A stretch of DNA of 64,000 bases. Source: Plectrocnemia conspersa. Lineage: Eukaryota; Arthropoda; Insecta; Trichoptera; Polycentropodidae. Positions within the stretch are counted from its first letter, which is position 1. The number at the start of each line of letters is the position of its first letter. Below, piece after piece: positions 1-12,998 of this stretch. The notes under the pieces were generated by a model that saw only the letters and a list, made by a program, of their open reading frames with translations, was not told the DNA's origin and searched no databases. Where the stretch lies: assembly GCA_009617715.1 (NCBI GenBank), contig VTFK01000548.1:62001-126000 (forward strand), in the 5' to 3' direction. A program made the translations under genes and the position numbers.

Positions 1-234
1 CAGCTGCGATTGAATTAATTCAGTAAAATTTTGAATATGTACATAATTTTGTATACAATAACTAATAATGTTTGGAACGAATTTTATATATACATATAAA
101 GATATACATTTGTTTTGTGCGGATTTGTAAATTATCGCGATTTGTAATAAATTAATCACGGTCGAATTTTTGAGCTGATCTTTGCGTCTTGAAACAACAA
201 ATACGTAACACGAACTTCGCAAAAATTTGCGACG

Positions 235-640
235 CACACCTGTTGAGATAAGCGTTAAACGATAATAAATGATGGGCCTTTCCGAAGTTTTGTTTCGTTC
301 AACGAACGAATTCTGCGAATTTCGATCATAGTAGATACGGCCGATAAATATTTTATTCACAAATGTTTTTCGAAGGCGCAAAAGCATTTTTTCTTGAGGA
401 TAAGCGTCTCATTGTCTTGCGTTCGAAACAAAATAAAAGCGCATAAAAGACCATGGATTTTAGAGCGGCACTAGTCACTCGGGTATACTGAGAGAAAAAA
501 TGACTATGTTGCCCAAGTATACAAATTGTTACATTCTAATTTTCATTCGAAATACAATTTTATTAACGAATATTTTACGAATATTCATATAGTTGAAAAT
601 TGGGCGAATAATTCGAATATTCGACTGAGAACCCTAAAAT
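235..640 (+). repeat. Dispersed repeat R1, copy 1
   Basis: This block recurs in reverse complement at 29404-29745. Shared landmarks in the same order are the stretch around 315-345 (ttctgcgaatttcg, then a gccgataaa motif), atgtttttcgaa at about 362, a ccatggattt block near 451, an actagtcactc motif near 469, and a closing cgaatattcga / gagaaccct end near 615-635. The recurrence with preserved order is seen directly. The terminal gggttctca-type end suggests a DNA-transposon-derived or MITE-like family, but I found no target duplication and see no coding capacity. The class is therefore unassigned. Confidence 0.65.
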
Positions 641-2069
641 CTACCTTTCTTCAACATTATTCAATAACATTGTTAAAAAAATAACTACTTTAATAAAAAC
701 GGGAAAATCTTAGTTTATTACTATTACATTATACATACAAGTTTGGTTTATTATGTATACGAAGTGACCACAAGAAATTGACTTTATATGTATAATATAT
801 CAGTGATGTCATGGCGAAGGGGTCTATCGGAAACACCGAAATACACATTTGCAGCACACGAATGATGTAATTGATTCATTGTTTGAAACAAAAAAAAGAA
901 AGCACCTGGCGACGATTATTAAAGTTTTTGGTTAAATAAAAAATTCAAAAATCATGCGATTCTTCTCCAAGTTGACCAAAACGCAGTCAATGCTTATCAC
1001 ATGGCATCTTTGTATTCTTAATCGCATTTTCGTGTGTTTACTGGCTCCCGATAATACGAGCAAGAGGAAGATTGAGAATCACTAAAATAATAAGTCTCGC
1101 CTAGCCGTCTCGAAAGATTTCGGAGGAGCAACGCACTGCTTGTTTTGCGAATTTTGGCAGCGTGCGGCTTGCCAAAATTCCAGGAAATTCGTCCCGCGCT
1201 GCATGAATCGGAAGGGGGCAAGTCGCCGATCGATAGGGAGTAGAGAGACGCTCTCGAGAGAAGCGGGAAAAACCTCACCCCCGACGATCATGCACGTGTA
1301 TCCAAACGGTGGATATTTTTTTTTTATTTGCGCGAGGACAGATTGGAAGCCATCCAGAACACTAAGCGGTCGATCACGTGCATGTATCGTTGTACTAATT
1401 CGGGATAGATTAACAGAGTCGGCTCCATCGAGGGTGGAAATAAAAGGGCACTTGATAAAATGATTACCCCCCGCGATGGCCGAGTGACGCAAGCACGACG
1501 TAGTACGTGGGCTAACGATTTTCTCGGGCTTCCATGCTATATCGTAAGTATGCGGCTTGAATTTGGACTGTATGGGCTTTCGGGGTTATTACAGAAAGGT
1601 GACCGAAAAATATACGACGGCGGGACGCACGTGGGGGAGTGTGTAAATTTATACTGTGTTTATAAACAGACACGCCCAAAAAGTGCAAAAAAATGTAGCA
1701 CGCACATAGCATAAAAACAGTTAATCATAAATACCACCTAGACGAAAAAGAGATTTGAGGCTGTAAGCATTTTATCCGTGTTTGAATGAACTTTCGACCG
1801 CAATCAACATAATCAATGTCAGACTGACATAATCAAAATAACATATGTATTTATTTTATTTAAATGACAATATCGCAACTTCGGATAATGACGTATTATC
1901 ATTATAGTATGACATTCGCTAGCCCTGATATGAAAACTTTTCCCCGAAATTACAAAAATTTGATTAAAAAAATCGAAATAAATAAATTTATGAATGAAAA
2001 ACGACGAGTGAAAACATATTAAATTACACGTAGTGTGAGTTTTATGTTTTCAATCATTGTTAATATGTA
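641..2069. other. Gene-free stretch with a GC-richer island (about 1131-1470)
   Basis: Most of this stretch is AT-rich, with nothing recognisable. The part from about 1131 to 1470 is visibly richer in G and C and has open frames on both strands. None resembles a known protein, and the overlap of long frames on opposite strands is what a local compositional shift gives. It could be a regulatory island inside the inferred Atg1 intron. Confidence 0.3.
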
Positions 2070-2262
2070 GAGCGCAAAAAAATAATCATTTCTCAGAAGG
2101 CAAACATTCACGTCAAAAGCAATAAAATCGTGTCGGTGCCGTTGCAACGTTCTCATTGTAACACTCGTTACCGAGCGTTCCAACTGATACGATTTTATGG
2201 CTTTTGACGTGAATTTTTGCCTTCTGAGAAGTGATAATTGTTTTTGCGCCCTCCTATTGACC
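2070..2262. repeat. Fold-back (inverted-repeat) element, copy 1
   Basis: Two long arms face each other. The left arm starts with gcgcaaaaaa at 2071 and runs through cttctcagaa-like and ttcacgtcaaaag motifs to an aataaaatcgtgtcgg motif. The right arm runs back through acgattttatggcttttgacgtgaa, ttctgagaag and tttttgcgc near 2250. The arms form a long imperfect hairpin of nearly 190 nt. The same arms occur at 15028-15238, and single arms at 15239-15350, 22985-23100, 34985-35110 and 62765-62835. There is no coding capacity. It looks like a fold-back MITE, here forming the end of a larger composite repeat. Confidence 0.75.
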
Positions 2263-2860
2263 AAAATTCAGTTTGAATAGACTTTGACAAATTCACTCAT
2301 ATTAGAAGTCCGTAGTAATATCGGTAAAAATAGCTATCATATTTTTAAAATAAAGTGTGATATCGAAGTGTTAACAAACTATGGATCAATATGCGAAATT
2401 CATTGGTTTAAATGTATTTTAAACCTGATCCTATGAAAGTTTTATAACTATAATTGGTTTTAGAACTTTCATTAGATCAAGTTGGGTATAGTTAATTCGT
2501 GTAACTTTGATTTTGAATAGCAAATGTAAGTTCGTAACTGCAATTTGAGTTTCATACATTTTAGAGCACCTATCAGTCGAATTATATTTTCGCTAGTAGA
2601 AATATATATCTACTGGTTAAAATGTATTTGGACTTCTCTAGTGAAATATATACATTGCATGTAAATAAATACTGATCAGTATGGAAATGTATATATGTAT
2701 TACTATTTACTAGCACCTGCCAAATAAATGATATTTTTACTGGTGAAAATATACATCTACCGGTTCAAACGTATTCCGATATGATTTTACTGAAATCGCA
2801 TGTTTTAAAAAATATTTTCGGGATAGATTCAAGACAGATTTTTTTAGATTTCCTCTGAGG
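2263..2860 (-). repeat. Composite repeat R2, body, copy 1
   Basis: Together with the fold-back end at 2070-2262 this forms a unit of about 0.8 kb that recurs inverted at 14475-15238, with a fragment at 52690-52830. Matching landmarks are a gtagtaatatcgg block near 2312, a gagtttcatacattt block near 2548, a gcacctgcca motif near 2713, and the aaaatattttcgggataga end near 2810-2826. Much of 2560-2800 is built from short degenerate variants of agtgaaaatgtat in both orientations, so the sequence is internally semi-palindromic. It has no open frame of note. The class is unknown, probably a non-autonomous element. Confidence 0.6.
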
Positions 2861-3639
2861 GATAACACAAAAATTTCGGGTTTAGAATAAGGGACCTCAA
2901 TTCAGATTTTTATAGAAGGGGAGGGGGGGGCAATTTTGCCCCCCTCCCATCACATAATGTTTTTTTATTTTATTTAAATAAATTTATTATTGTATTTTAT
3001 TAAAACAAATTGAAGTATACAATAGACATGGGGTAATACGATTATGATATATGAACATATGTATTTAAAAATGAATTTAAATTTATAAAGTCAAACAAAA
3101 TTATACTAAACATATACTATTCCAGTTACATAATTTAAAATAAACATATTTCGAAGACACTTCATCGCGATTCCAACCGTCTTAGCAACTAGATTTTGGA
3201 CTTGTTCAACATATTTATGGCACCACACGACACTAATTAAAAAAGCATTTTACAAATTTACAAACATTCTAAATTAATTCTTTTGATTAAGAAAAAACAG
3301 TAACCCTTCGTCCAAGTTTAGACATGTTTCTAAAATAAAATAAATAAAATAATTTTATTTTACCTCTGATTCAATAATCAGAGCACAAATAACAAAATAT
3401 ATCTGTAAGACTATGTATCTTCAACAGACTTGCGACCTCACTTTCAGGAAAGATGACAGAATGGCGGATGACATTTGCCGATTTATAACGGTACTCTTTC
3501 CTAAGTTGGAATAACTTTTTAACCATTAAAATGTAAGATCTATAACTCGTATGCACGCACACAACCGTACCAAGGGAATTCATAGTTTAGTTTGTCTCAA
3601 CATAAAAAATTGAAAATACGTGGGTTATATATAAATTAT
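2861..3639. other. AT-rich non-coding stretch with a G/C-tract hairpin at 2918-2948
   Basis: A run of G (2918-2930) is followed seven bases later by a run of C (2938-2948), giving a strong GC hairpin in AT-rich DNA. The G run could also contribute to a quadruplex. The rest of the stretch shows no gene, repeat end or RNA that I can recognise. Confidence 0.4.
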
Positions 3640-3840
3640 TTTTGAGGACCCCCAAGATCTGGAAGTCCAAACCGCGCGCCTCATGCGCTTATGGGGTATT
3701 CCGCGGCGTATACCACTTCGCTTCCGACTTGGAACAGACAATAGTACAGCCGAAATCGCAACAAGTTGAGCTACGCCGAATAACAGACGTCATACCAGAT
3801 CCAGCTAAGAAGTCACCGGATTCCTAATAGTTAAATTTGA
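3640..3840 (+). repeat. Repeat R3, copy 1
   Basis: The block contains a cacttcgcttccgacttgga segment (about 3714-3733) that is nearly identical to one at about 40765. The same family is recognisable again at 5690-5960, where a ctttgacc / ctgatctgatccagccga segment matches ctttgact / ctaatctggtccagccaa at about 40873. No frame stays open across copies, so this is most likely decayed transposon sequence, possibly the 3' part of a retroelement. Class and full length are unknown. Confidence 0.45.
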
Positions 3841-5389
3841 TCCTCGGAGACGACTTGGAGACTACGTGACTCATGATTGCACACATTGTACGTCTATATA
3901 TAAAACTTATGAATGTATGTATCAGTAGCGTAGCCAGAATTTTGTCAATAAAAAAGGCAAGATAATTTTGGTAATTTTAATTTAATTAACATAAATCACT
4001 GGCTGCGCTCCGCCAAGGGGGGGGGGGTTCAGAGACCCCACGGACCCCCCCCTCGCTACACACACCACTTGTATGTATAAGTTGCTGAAATCAATTACTA
4101 AATTTAGATGCAGTTTAATAACCCCTAGTATTGACACTGACTATCTATTTTCACTGATAAAACACAATAGAGCCTAATCGTTCATTTTGCTCAACTGCAG
4201 TCGCAAAAAGTGCACTGCTAATTGCATGCGAATAATGTCAATAACGAACAGCGCGACCTCGCGCTAAAGTTTATCTACGTAAACCGTGAATCACACACGA
4301 GCCATTCAATCGTATAATAATAAATTAAAACGGTTTACGACGTCTGATAAAGAGCGACGTCTGAACGTCTGGCGGCATCGATACAATGCGTAATTGCTAA
4401 TCGCGCATTATATGAATATCTATCGAAAACATCGAATGGTACGCCAATATCTAGCGACGTATGTAGGTCGCGAAAATGAGAAAACAAACAGTGTGACATG
4501 TCGTTTTTCGCGAATTGCGTATCTAGTATAGTGGAAGTGGAGAGAATAAAAAATAGACACAGAGAAGAAGAAGCGCAAAATCATGTTATATACTACAGTC
4601 GAAACCTGCGATTCGATCGATCGAGAGCGTTGACCCAAATCCGCGCTTTATAAATAAATAAAAGCATATGCAAGTTATTTGTGCGAATTAAAAAATAAAC
4701 ATTTACATTAAGCGGTTAAAAAAAGGTACACGCTAGCGGCCGGGGTAAATCGCCTGTTAAATTGCATTTAACACGTCAGGTGAGAGCGACCAATGCGAAA
4801 TTATTGCTAAATGAGGGAATTCGTCACTTTTGGCGTTATCGGCGGATATGATAGAATATTCGCAATTATTGTTTATTATGAAGGTCCGGCATGATCGATT
4901 GCTATCGCCCGATCTATTAAATGATAAGCGGTGTTTAGCATTTAAGTGGCATTATGAACTCTCCTCATGGTTAATTATTATGTCTACTGCTATCTATTGT
5001 TACCAGTACAGGGTACAAAATATAATAAAATATCATCGTACCTGAGTCAAATAAAGGAGTTATAAAGTAATAGCTGACTTAAAAGAAAGATTATATATTA
5101 TAATCACCTGATATACATCCGTAAGATTAGATAAAGCTAATAGACTAGTAGTATAATATAAATAAACTATTAATCACTATATAAAAATAATAAAAAGTCG
5201 GAGTATTAAACATGAATCTTTCAATCAACAATAAATTAACTAACTATGACGATAGATTTATAATTAATCTATAATGCGTTTAAAATCATATGTTTTTAGT
5301 TAATATATATTTGATTATATTAAAAAAACCTTTAAACACTAAATACTGGCACTGATAACATATTTTAATCCGACGCGCGTTCGTTTAAG
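3841..5389. other. Gene-free AT-rich stretch with G/C tracts at about 4016-4052
   Basis: A G tract at about 4016-4026 is followed by a C-rich tract at about 4034-4052 (ccccacggaccccccc), so the two can pair. This is the second such tract pair after 2918-2948 and may mark another decayed element. The remainder to 5389 holds several short overlapping frames that resemble nothing and show no splice-supported exon. Confidence 0.35.
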
Positions 5390-5680
5390 AACGCGATAAC
5401 TCAGCGTGCCCGCCCAATCATGAGCGAATAAGACCACTAGGATGGCAGTTTTTGAGCTTTTTTATATATAATCGTTGCAGATGGTAATAAGGAACACAAA
5501 TTTTGTTTGTGCCGAAGCAAATTACGCTAAAACCGTTGGACCGTATTTTAACACAAAATTTTTCCAGATAGATAAGCATTTAACAAAACAAGGAGTCTGG
5601 TTCCGCCCCGTATTATCGGAGGACTGAAAGGGACGTCTGATTTCCATCTATTCCTCGATGGCATATATGTCAGAACATTG
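5390..5680. repeat. Probable decayed transposon segment
   Basis: The segment around 5526-5580 reads aaaaccgttggaccg, then a cagatagataag motif. This resembles a phrase common in insect interspersed repeats (an ...ACCGATTTT... block followed by ...CAGATAGATAAG...). That resemblance is from general knowledge and I have no second copy in this window, so the call is tentative. No protein is encoded. Confidence 0.3.
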
Positions 5681-5689
5681 TCGTATTTA

Positions 5690-5960
5690 ATCAATTCCGT
5701 CAGAACTCGACCTCAGAACTACATCAACTTTATTAAAATTAACTAGAAATCCGAAAAAATCCGTTTTAACTTTGACCGCCTGATCTGATCCAGCCGAGAA
5801 TTTCACGTAATCACTCGATACGACTTGGAGTCTACGATGATGCAGTTCTACGCCAAGAACAGTATACATTTTATGGGAGGTCTCCATCCACATGCGCAGA
5901 CAAATGCGAATGTAAAAAGTGATAATGGAATATAACTTAACAATTGCGCAATACAAACAA
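5690..5960 (+). repeat. Repeat R3, copy 2
   Basis: The block shares ttttaactttgaccgcctga and gatctgatccagccgaga (about 5763-5802) with the copy at 40690-41010. A cgacttggag motif at about 5820 also appears at about 3852. It is diverged and interrupted by stops in every frame. Confidence 0.4.
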
Positions 5961-8129
5961 ACGGCTAACCATCAAGAAGATAACGACATATTAACACAAT
6001 AGACTGACGGTTAAACCCTCGTAAAACTTATGTCCAGAGAAAAACAATCCTTTTGGACATAACGTGTCATTATGTCATTATTACCTTCGTATTATCCCTT
6101 TGCACTATTAACCTTTGGAATGTGTTCATCTATAAAATTCTGCATTGTTGTGATTCGCCGGAGACATCCCGAATCAACCGTACAAAAGCTCTGATACTGG
6201 AGAGACAGTTCAGTTCAGCGATGAGACGAAACGAGTAACCAGAGACCTCACAGGACCAACCCGAGAACATTATTCCTCCGCCAGCTTCTCCACCGACACT
6301 CGGAACAAAGAATATACAACTCTCCAATTTTCGATTTGATATGTACTATAACTGAATAAATAATACTAGCTTTCCGGCGTTTATCTTGGCTTAAAGTCAC
6401 ACCCCTTCGACCTCAAAACCTGATTTTTTTTAAATAAACGCGTGCAACGTTCAAGTACCGCAAATTTTTATTGCATGTTTATTACACACTAATACATAAC
6501 AAGCAAACTAAAATGAGCCTAATAGTTTTCACAGACAGTGATGAAATTGAAACGCTGGTTAAAAATATGAATCAAATATGGACGAGTTTATATTAACAAT
6601 TTTCAGGAATTTTAGAAGGTTTAGAACGGTTCTACCCTAGTTATTGCTAATATCAGACGGAAGCAATTTTGAGTTAGGGCAGCCGTAGTCTAAATTAAGG
6701 CGACTAAATTACCAGAGCTTCAATCCAGAATGTAAAATCTTCAAGGTTTGGTAAAGCAATATTAGATTAATGGTCGTTAAACTCATTACGAATTGAATCA
6801 TAAAATATTTGGCGCAGAGCATTTTAGCATTTACTGTGCATCCTACGTGTCTCATGATTCATGTAGATTATGCATAATTTCGGATTGCAATATAAATCTT
6901 GTTCTGTAAGATTATCAAGAAGCAATACTATCAATGTTACAGTAGCAATATAAAGAGTCGTTTAACTATAAGCGAGCGCTAAAAAAGGAACAGTGTGCTC
7001 GTGATTAATCAGTGAATCACTAGAGGAAAAGGAAGTTTCGAAATGTCGTGAATCTGTGACTGACTCTCCTTGGCCACAATCAAACACATTAATATACAAT
7101 AAAATTTATTTGATACACATTTTGAACAATAATCTCGTGATTTTGTAAGATTTCAGACATCATAATATCTACACAATAAATTCAGATAACACGAATATTA
7201 ACGCAATCAATTTCGAAAATAGACGATAACCTGTTTCACGACACAAATTAGTGTATATATGCATTAAAATAATATTTGACACTGATCACCAAATACATTA
7301 ACAAATACAGCAACAATAGCAACAACAATTAGCGTACGTTCTATCAATAAAGTCGTTCCACTTAGGAAGTGAAAAATACATAATAACGTAGTACAAGATG
7401 TTTAAGGCATCGTAAAAAAACAGGTTTTTTCTCTAACAATCGCTCTACTCTGCTATACAAAATTTAAAAATAAACGATTACGGCATTGGCAAATTAATAG
7501 ATTCGCTAGGTTGTAACACATTATACGCTATATCCGTGTATATCTGACCGTCCGATAGCGTTCATCTGACCCAAATAGGTTCAAAGTCGCTTCGATTCGA
7601 GTCAGAGCAATATATAATAACTAAAAGTGGTTCGAGTTTATGATAATAATTACGGTTAGAGATTAAAACGCTTTCGTTGCATAATTGGCAGTTGCCTGAT
7701 GTGTGTAAATAACCAACCGCGCGTTGCGTAACTGGAGCTTTGAGATAAGGTAAAGGAAACCAACGATGAGAAAATGCAATGAAAAATTAATAACACAAAA
7801 AAATAAATCTTAACAGTTAACTATTTAGTTAGTCTAATTTAGTTTGCGGTCAATTTAGCGAAAATTGCTAAGCGTGCAGGTCGTGGTTATTAAATATGCT
7901 TAGAAAGCTTTCAATATAAATATAAATAAAAGCGCCCATCCTTAATTATATGCTTTCTAACGGCGTACTGTGTATACATTAACATTTTAAAGATAGCGAA
8001 CCTAACATACAGTAAACCATATATTTAGGAAATATCATTGGTATATTACTTTTTAATTTTAACTCTTCTAATATAATCTAACTGGCTATATACAATTATG
8101 AAATATTTTTTTAAGACTATTTGTGTACT
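5961..8129. other. Gene-free stretch with a short repeat (R4) at about 6228-6315
   Basis: The only repeated item I see is about 6268-6303, cgccagcttctccacc plus cactcgga, which recurs at about 42580-42612. It probably belongs to the tail of a retroelement. The rest is AT-rich, with no gene, RNA or repeat end that I can support. Confidence 0.35.
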
Positions 8130-8300
8130 GTATGTATAAACTGTATTTTATTTTGTTCCTATAATAAATAGTAGTTAACACAAAAAAATTAAAAAATTCA
8201 GAAATATTTTTTTAAATATATTTATAAAATCTATATTTGCAAAAAAAAATGCTTGCACCTCATAATTTCGCTTGGCAGTAAAAAGGTTAAAATAATGTTG
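8130..8300 (+). repeat. Repeat R5, copy 1
   Basis: An attttattttgttcctataa segment (about 8147), a variable A-rich middle, and cataatttcgcttggcagta plus aaaaaggtt (about 8259-8289) recur in the same order at 55745-55850. The order and spacing are preserved, so the two are copies of one dispersed element. No coding capacity. Confidence 0.6.
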
Positions 8301-8837
8301 ATCGTATCAGTCGTATAGTACAAATATTTATTTATTTGGAGGCGATGGGTGATGATGTCACTCCTTGCTTACGTTATTTCAAATCATAAAGCGATATTAT
8401 TTTGTTGTAGTTCATTGTAGCCTGCCTTTTATTAATTATATTTTTGTTGAATAAAATAAAAGCCTGGACGGTTATGTATGTACATATGTATCAATCGAGC
8501 ATTTCTTAAACTTTGCGTGTATGATATACATATATTTGTACTACACTACCACTTAATAAATTAAAACTGTTATTGCTATCAAACATAAAATTACCGTAAC
8601 AACTGCGACTATAATACAATAACAAAAACATTTCCTGTTTTGCTCACAGATTAAATTAAAGTGCATTTGTAGATGCTGTAAACATACTGCGATAAATGAA
8701 GATTCAATGTAAGATAATATTAATTCAAAAAGTGAAACGTATTCGACAAATTTCAATACGAGTAATGTAGTGATGGCATATAAGATAATACAACACCACT
8801 ACAATAAATCCGTCCTAGGAACGTTTGAAAGATTTTA
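8301..8837. other. Non-coding AT-rich stretch
   Basis: No gene, RNA or repeat is recognisable. A frame on the minus strand near 8553-8756 encodes a hydrophobic run, but its residues follow AT-rich composition and nothing supports expression. Confidence 0.3.
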
Positions 8838-9210
8838 ATAGGGGAGTATGTTGTGATACACATGAAAATGGCCACTAATGTGGTTAAATTAATAATCTAT
8901 ATAGCGGCAAAATTGCTTAGACGCTACCAAATACATAATAGGATCACCAGGTCCTTTGACCCATCACCCATTACCACTACTTTTTGAAATATCGAGTAGC
9001 AGTATCGCCAAATGGTACGCTTTATTTGAATTGCATTTTCATATCAATAGCACGTGGTTTTGGGTATTATCGTGTATTGTTCAAGGCTGATTATACGAGT
9101 CAAAGATTGTCTAATATTGATCCCAAAAAGTATAAGTGCCATCCAGATGGCGTTTTACTTCTCGCCTTTTCAATACTAAGACCCGCATCGAAATATATTT
9201 CTCGCTAATG
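8838..9210 (+). mobile_element. LTR-retrotransposon remnant: polypurine tract and LTR, copy 1
   Basis: A purine run (aggggag, about 8841-8847) sits directly before tatgttgtgata. That is the layout of a polypurine tract followed by a 3' LTR starting TG. The following block matches 13010-13380 with the same landmarks in order: agcggcaa...ttgc, taccaaatac, ggatca, tgacccatcaccc, ttcaaggctg, and cgagtcaa with a taatatt-type end. Copy divergence is obvious. No gag, pol or env frame is visible beside it, so only the terminal part survives. The family (Gypsy or BEL-like) is not decided by what is visible. Confidence 0.55.
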
Positions 9211-11698
9211 CACATCCTCTATTCACAGCGGCGTTGCTCTCAACGAACCGCACTATTGTTTGAAACAAAGGCGCACGAGATTACGCCCTCGAAGCGATGC
9301 GACATAAATAATTCTTGTCAATGGGTTGCAGGGTTTAGCAAGACAATCGCTGTAGTAATACATGGAGAACAAGTGTATTCATGAAAACTTTTGTGTTAAA
9401 ATTAATCGAAATATTTTTCTACTTTCATGGCTTTATAAATAATAAGATATATGTACACACATATGTATCATACATTGCGTTGGTTATGGACTATTTTTTA
9501 ATGCTGGACATTCTCCACCTTAAAACCACCATTCTTACAAAAACAAGAAGACAAAATATATTACCACTTTTGGAAAAAACAACCAATGTCCAAACATGTC
9601 CTGAACATGGTGGTTCTTTACATTAAACTGACTAAATATACATGTATAAATTTAAAACTAAACGATAATTTGTATTTTCTTCATTAAAATTTAAAAAGGT
9701 AAAATAAGTAATAAAGTAAGTTTTTTCATATTTCGCGTAAATATAAATAAGTTCAGTTAAATACAAGTTGGTCACAGAATTAAGAGTGAAAATATAATAA
9801 AATGTTATAATATATGTACTATGTATAATTCTAGAAACGACCATTTTTCGCACAGGATTGAGCAGCTTATATTACAAAAACGTCGCAAAAACACAAGAGC
9901 AAACGAATTATGTGCACTACGCATACCATATATTCTATACTTTGTGCGTGCATATAATGTTTTTTTTATATAAACAAAATTGATTATCGAAGGAATACTA
10001 ATTTATTACACACTCAAAAAAAAGAAAAAAAATATGCAACATGTACTAATAATCTCTGACCAGTTGAATGCATAAGTTGAACATGTTTTTTTTAGGTTAA
10101 ACTATTGTTAATGTTGCAGATTTATCTGATAAGTTACGATAGAAAGTTTAAACAAGTTTAGCATTACTTTAGAAATAAATTTTACACAATAAATGATCAC
10201 ATGATTTTAAATCATTACCTGCCTGAAGGAACAAAAATTGGTACAAATTAATTTTCCAGATGAAAAAACCACCAACACATTTTCATTCTAAAAAAATTAT
10301 TATGTTTTAAAATTACAACATATTACTGAAGTATTTCCTTGTAATCAAAGCAGAAAATTAGTTTTTACTTTTTCCTGTAAAAAAATATTTTAATGATCAT
10401 TCTTCAAAAAAACGGAAGAAATGACTACAAAATAAAGGATGCTTTTTTGAGTTTTTTATTTTAGAATTGGTAACACTTTTTTTTAGCGACAGCCGATTTG
10501 ACGATAAACTAGGGACGATGGACGACTTGGAAACCAACACTTGCCGCGTTATTCCCGCTGCTCAAAAAAGTGGTCGAAAATTGGACTTTTCGAGGCAGCG
10601 GCGGCGCCCATGTGCTCGAAATCATACGCCATAAAATTATCTTTTGAATAAAGCTGATACCACGACTATTACCACGAAGTTCTATACCTCTAAAAATACA
10701 CCCTTTACATCGGTTAAACTGGGTATTATAGTACAAAAATACCAACACATCAACACTAGCACTGAAACAAAAAAAATATATATATCGGCTGCTCCTACGT
10801 GTTTCTTATATAATATTCTGATATTCTAGAACACGTGGAATATTTCTTTGGCATAAAATAATATTGTTTAATTTTTGTTTACTGTTGTTCAAATTATTTC
10901 ACGTATTTACTAATAAAGTTGACCGTGTCCTTGCCTTGAACAGATCAAATAAAATATTTTATTACATAATTTATACAATGCTCGTACACGAACCAGTTTA
11001 TAGCAATCGTCGAACCGCGACATCTATTGATATGAACGTGGTAACCTTTTAGGTACTCGAATAAATTTGGAAAATCTTTGGAGACTACCAAGGTTTCTTG
11101 ATTTATAGATATTTTCGATTCTAAGACGAAGATCATTCGTATATTTCCATTAGGCAAGGCAATTCATTTGTATGACTCTAGCAATAATAAAAATAATAAA
11201 CGACTATACATATGTAAGTTATATAAAGTTACATACATATGTTTCGTTCGTGGAGAATGGGGAGTCTCACGTACATTTTTTCTTTGATATTATGATTCAA
11301 AATGAAACTATAATAAAAGCAATTTTCGGACTCTTTATTGTTTTTCGGATCGTTTTTGGTATCTACAACAAATGCCTTTTCCCAATTCAAGACATGATCA
11401 ATTTAAACTCACAATAAATGTCAAAATGTTTGTGAAGACATGTGGCATATTTAATTGAAGCAATGGTCTTGAATGGCACATTTAAAGGCGAGATTGTGAA
11501 TATTTCTAACGCTGTCTTTTCAACTCGAGCAGTTTAAATTCTTAACTTGCAGCACTTTACAATGACAGTAAAAAAAAAAAAGTAATATTTGAGATGAATG
11601 TTTCTCTCGTGGTCATTTTTTCGCATTATCACAAGCGAAGCATTGAAAATGATTAATAACATACTCTCAGTTGTTTGTGTACGGTTTGGTAATAATTA
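9211..11698. other. Gene-free AT-rich stretch
   Basis: The stretch holds scattered short frames without similarity to known proteins, and poly-A/poly-T tracts. Two short inverted motifs (acatatgtaagtt / aagttacatacatatgt) lie at about 11208-11241. I can support no gene. If the Atg1 call is right, it is intronic. Confidence 0.3.
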
Positions 11699-11810
11699 AG
11701 GTGACCAGACGACCTCTTTTGAGGAGGATTGTCCTTTGTCCGCATTGAACAAAAATTTCCGTGATTTATTTTTAGTGTCCTTTTGATATTTTAAAAAAAT
11801 CTGGTCACCT
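11699..11810. mobile_element. 112 bp MITE with perfect 11 bp terminal inverted repeats
   Basis: The left end is aggtgaccaga (11699-11709) and the right end tctggtcacct (11800-11810), exact reverse complements. Both ends are flanked by TA (11697-11698 and 11811-11812), as expected for Tc1/mariner-type insertion. The inside is unrelated to any transposase, so it is non-autonomous. The right end recurs alone at about 36628-36671 (ttttagtgtcc, then aaaatctggtcacctta), showing a dispersed family. Confidence 0.75.
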
Positions 11811-12998
11811 TATAATCACCACTAGATTCTAAATCACAATTCATTCAACCATATACCGTTACGGCAATTACTCATCGAAAGCTTGCGCATTAGTGATTCA
11901 CATTGAATAGACGAACGACAATGACATCGACCGGCAATGACCTACGATCAATTTGGAAAACTATGGAAATGCGGCGAAAATCCACCAGGTACTTATTTCA
12001 AAGTCTCACTTAATCCAGACGATTGTATGTAAAATCCAAGGCCACGATGCGAAATTAACTAACGAATTAATTGCGACGCAATTGCTATCCATTGTTCACT
12101 TCGGCACTTGGGCACTAAGGGCCGTGTTATGTCATACATGACATTATAACTCACGACACAATCAAACTTTGACCGGTTAACAAGATTGATTTGTGCGTTA
12201 ACTACATGATGCTAACACGTGGCTCGCTTACAGTCGAAGGTCGATTCTATAGCTGCCGGGCCAGACACGTGTGTTTTGAGATTTTGGCAACGGTACGAAG
12301 CAGTACACGTGTGGTGCGATTTTCGTGGGCTAATTTGCGTTCATTATGCGAACGACAAATGAAAGATTACAAGGGGAATGATAATGCCAGGTTCATTTTG
12401 AATAACGAACTTGGACTGAACCGTATTACCTTTCGAGTTTTAAATATCAGGGTACTGAAATCTCCGCATAAAAAAACCCAATAAATATGAGGTTTCATCA
12501 GACTTTATTTTTTTTATATTGAACAGTGTCAAAATGAGTGAACCATTCTAAAAAGCAAAATATTATTTTCCTGTTCTTTTCAGCATTAATGCTACAAAAT
12601 TAGCGAGAGTAGAAGAACTGACAAGAGCAACAAAAGTACGAAGACTTATGATAACATATTGTTTTAGTCCTGCAGGATAGTATTTGATTTTGTGAGCTCG
12701 ATATAAAATATGCAACCGTATGACTTGTGGTTTCTCTGACGCATCACTTATTATAGCAATTTACTCAAAATATAAACTGTTTATGCAATTGTGGAATAAC
12801 GTTTCCGCTGTTTTAAGAAATTAGAACAGCTAATGCATGCAACGTTTAGAATCATTATTTGGGTTCGAGGACACAAAGCGAACAATGTATTAATTTTGTT
12901 CTTCGGCTTAACTAACTGCTTTATCTTTGTTTTAATTCTGATATGTTCCATTTCTTTATTAAGTTCAGTTGATAGCGCACATATTTGAACGTCTTACA
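11811..12998. other. Gene-free stretch
   Basis: The part from about 12190 to 12460 is somewhat richer in GC and carries an open plus-strand frame of 97 codons. It has no recognisable domain, start context or splice support. I see nothing else of note. Confidence 0.3.

Noticed and set aside
1468..1500. tRNA-Ser/Leu-like A box (cgatggccgagtg) at about 1475
   Set aside because: No B box at the expected distance and no cloverleaf pairing around it.
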